From an uncultured Bacilli bacterium (lineage in GTDB: Bacteria; Bacillota_I; Bacilli_A; RF39; UBA660): 64,000 bases of DNA. This document shows, one piece after another, positions 62,445-64,000 of this stretch. The notes beneath the pieces were generated by a model, which saw only the letters and a program-made list of their open reading frames with translations, was not told the DNA's origin and did no database searches. Location of the stretch: assembly GCA_934096985.1 (NCBI GenBank), contig CAKONC010000002.1, positions 160,916 through 224,915 of the forward strand. The letters run 5' to 3'. A program made the translations under genes and the position numbers. The first letter of the stretch is position 1. Every line of letters begins with the position of its first letter.

Positions 62445-64000
62445 TAGTTTTCTTTTTTTCTTAAAAGTACACTAGCACCTAAAGCATTTACTAAAGTAAG
62501 CATAATATAAATGCTTGCATTACTTGAAGTATTTGGTGGAAGAGGATCTTCATCTGGAACAATTACACCTTTTCCATCAGTTTTATAATAAACATTTATA
62601 ACATTATCTTTTTCAGTAATTATTAAAGGTAAATTTTCAACCATTTCAAGTACATAATCAGTAGTTGATTTATCAGTATAACTTTCAATTACATCACCAT
62701 AATAAGCATCAAATGTATCAGTTTTTGATTCATCTAAAACTCTATCATAATAATATCTAACTTCATAAGTAAATTTACCTTTTACATAGTAAACATTTAT
62801 TACATCTCCATCTTCGAAAATTTCAGGAATAGAACTTGGATTAGTCTTATCAAATACATAACCAACATATTTGTTTGTTACATTAATTCTGTTAGCATCT
62901 ACTTTTCCTGTAGTTTCTAGAACTTGTACTGTCTTAGTTACTTTTTCTATATCACTAGTTTGTAAAACACCATCTTTATAGTAGTTTACTGTATAGCTAA
63001 TTTCTTTTGTTTGACTTTCATCAAGAATGTAATATACTTTTATAACTTCACCTGTTTTAATTTCATCAGGTATAATACTTGGATTAGATTCTTTGAATCT
63101 ATATCCTACATATTTATCTTTAGTATTAATTTCAGATTTATTTACTGTTAAATTATTACTTTCTAATACTTGTACTGTTTTTGTTACTACTTGTGTATCT
63201 TTTGTTTGAAGTACACCATCTATGTAGTATTCAACTGTATAGCTAATTTCCTTTGTTTGACTTTCATCAAGAACATAGTAAACATCAATTACGTCTCCAT
63301 TTTTGAAAACTTCTGGAATAGAACTTGGATTAGTCTTATCAAACTTATATCCAAAATATTTATTTGTTACATTGATTTTGCTAGTATCTACTTTTCCTGT
63401 AGTTTCTAGGACTTGTACTGTTTTTGTTATTTTTTCTATATCACTAGTTTGTAAAACACCATCTTTATAGTAATTTACTGTATAACTAATTTCTTTTGTT
63501 TGGCTATCGTCAAGTACATAGTAAACTTTTATTACTTTTCTTGTTTCAATTTCATCAGGTATAATACTTGGATCAGATTCTTTGAATCTATATCCAACAT
63601 ATTTATCTTTAGTATTAATTTCGTCTTTATTTACAGTTAAATAATCACTTTTTAATACTTGTACTGTTTTTGTTACTACTTGTGTATCTTTTGTTTGAAG
63701 TACACCATCTATGTAGTATTCAACTGTATAGCTAATTTCCTTTGTTTGACTTTCATCAAGAACATAGTAAACATCAATTACGTCTCCATTTTTGAAAACT
63801 TCTGGAATAGAACTTGGATTAGTCTTATCAAACTTATATCCAAAATATTTATTTGTTACATTGATTTTGCTAGTTTCTACCTTTCCTGTAGTTTCTAAAA
63901 CTTGTATTGTCTTAGTTACTTTTTCTGTATCACTAGTTTGTAAAACACCATCTTTATAGTAATTTACTGTATAGCTAATTTCCTTTGTTTGACTTTCATC
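62444..64000 (-). CDS. Repeat-rich, sortase-anchored surface protein (5' end beyond window)
   Basis: 518 C-terminal codons are visible; the frame is open through base 64000. It consists of MucBP-like modules of 81 or 82 residues in alternating types A and B (YTVNYYKDGVLQTSD, GYKFDKTNPSSIPEVF, DVIDVYYVLDESQTKEIS). A diverged module follows, then a PDEDPLPPNTSSN sorting motif, a hydrophobic helix (ASIYIMLTLVNALGASVLL) and RKKEN. LPPNT is an unusual form of LPxTG. The modules are thought to stand out from the wall and bind host glycans or matrix. The neighbouring sortase probably anchors it. Confidence 0.85.
   Translation of the reverse strand, partial: DESQTKEISYTVNYYKDGVLQTSDTEKVTKTIQVLETTGKVETSKINVTNKYFGYKFDKTNPSSIPEVFKNGDVIDVYYVLDESQTKEISYTVEYYIDGVLQTKDTQVVTKTVQVLKSDYLTVNKDEINTKDKYVGYRFKESDPSIIPDEIETRKVIKVYYVLDDSQTKEISYTVNYYKDGVLQTSDIEKITKTVQVLETTGKVDTSKINVTNKYFGYKFDKTNPSSIPEVFKNGDVIDVYYVLDESQTKEISYTVEYYIDGVLQTKDTQVVTKTVQVLESNNLTVNKSEINTKDKYVGYRFKESNPSIIPDEIKTGEVIKVYYILDESQTKEISYTVNYYKDGVLQTSDIEKVTKTVQVLETTGKVDANRINVTNKYVGYVFDKTNPSSIPEIFEDGDVINVYYVKGKFTYEVRYYYDRVLDESKTDTFDAYYGDVIESYTDKSTTDYVLEMVENLPLIITEKDNVINVYYKTDGKGVIVPDEDPLPPNTSSNASIYIMLTLVNALGASVLLRKKEN
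62996..63973 (-). repeat. Tandem 489-bp super-repeat (A and B modules)
   Basis: Module starts on the minus strand: A1 63973, B1 63730, A2 63484, B2 63241, A3 62995. A is 243 bp and B is 246 bp, so A+B repeats every 489 bp. DNA copies one period apart are nearly identical (for example 63170-63409 and 63659-63898). The array continues beyond the window. Confidence 0.9.

Noticed and set aside
63170..63409. Plus-strand open frames of 79 codons at 63170 and 63659
   Set aside because: They are antisense shadows of the repeat modules and appear twice only because the modules repeat.
62996..64000. Regular repeats that might be a CRISPR array
   Set aside because: Period is 243/246 bp, repeats are coding and in frame, and there are no short spacers. 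They are protein modules.

Overview
The window is very AT-rich (most of it well under 30% G+C by eye), uses the standard code (Trp is TGG, TGA is used as a stop) and carries Gram-positive style ribosome sites (AAGGAGG, AGGTGAT). A near-canonical gerE followed by gerM, an SpoIIIAH-like gene, ylxM-ftsY, a threonyl T-box, a sortase, and tagO/wecB/tagA/tagGH-type genes all point to a low-GC Bacillota of the Bacilli side, probably a gut Erysipelotrichia- or RF39-like lineage. The exact order cannot be fixed from the sequence. Most genes lie on the minus strand.

Layout. 1-3.8 kb: a C39-peptidase ABC transporter (cut by the window edge), then spoIIIAH-like, gerE, gerM, a small unknown gene and tRNA-Arg(UCU). 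3.9-9.7 kb: miaB, a D,D-carboxypeptidase, T-box-controlled thrS, an XRE regulator broken by an amber codon, and an undecaprenol kinase. 9.8-21.8 kb is an accessory stretch. It holds a promoter-driven RNA with base-paired ends that encloses a 50-residue ORF, a MATE/cytidylate-kinase deletion fusion, a pair of membrane-anchored paralogues with a shared 3' end, a large regulator behind a 31-bp palindrome, two XRE/lipoprotein-type genes, and a zinc-ribbon/nuclease/HIRAN gene lying between two copies of a dacA 3' end. 21.8-27.6 kb: a GT-C-like membrane protein, ylxM-ftsY-yebC, and a gtrA/polyprenyl-P glycosyltransferase pair.

27.6-42.1 kb is one surface-glycan locus: galE, polysaccharide deacetylase, TagA/WecG transferase, several GT-B enzymes, a HAD phosphatase fused to GtrA, a UbiA-type polyprenyl-P phosphoribosyltransferase-like enzyme, a GT-C membrane protein, wecB, and a TagGH/Wzm-Wzt type exporter. 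The tagO-type initiator and a Wzy/WaaL-like membrane protein sit at 48.3-50.7 kb. Together they could build a lipid-linked teichoic-acid- or capsule-like polymer and export it.

The most striking place is 42.2-44.5 kb. A 621-residue surface protein ends in a roughly 140-bp tract at about 60% G+C, rich in NNC codons and closed by a 29-nt adenine-free stretch, which looks like the variable repeat of a diversity-generating retroelement. Just upstream of its start codon are two 29-bp sites in inverted orientation about 290 bp apart. Each has the 11-7-11 layout of a tyrosine-recombinase core site, and they look like the ends of an invertible promoter segment. No reverse transcriptase, template repeat or recombinase gene was recognised in the window, so both ideas need trans-acting partners elsewhere.

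44.5-64 kb: a histidine-kinase-like protein that has lost its phospho-His and its receiver chemistry, an acyl-AMP ligase, typA, the remains of two toxin-antitoxin systems, an unknown 472-residue protein beside tRNA-Glu(CUC), a CofE-like ligase, two ABC-ATPase/permease fusions, a class B sortase with Lys where the catalytic Arg should be, and the 3' part of a repeat-rich surface protein with an atypical LPPNT sorting signal.
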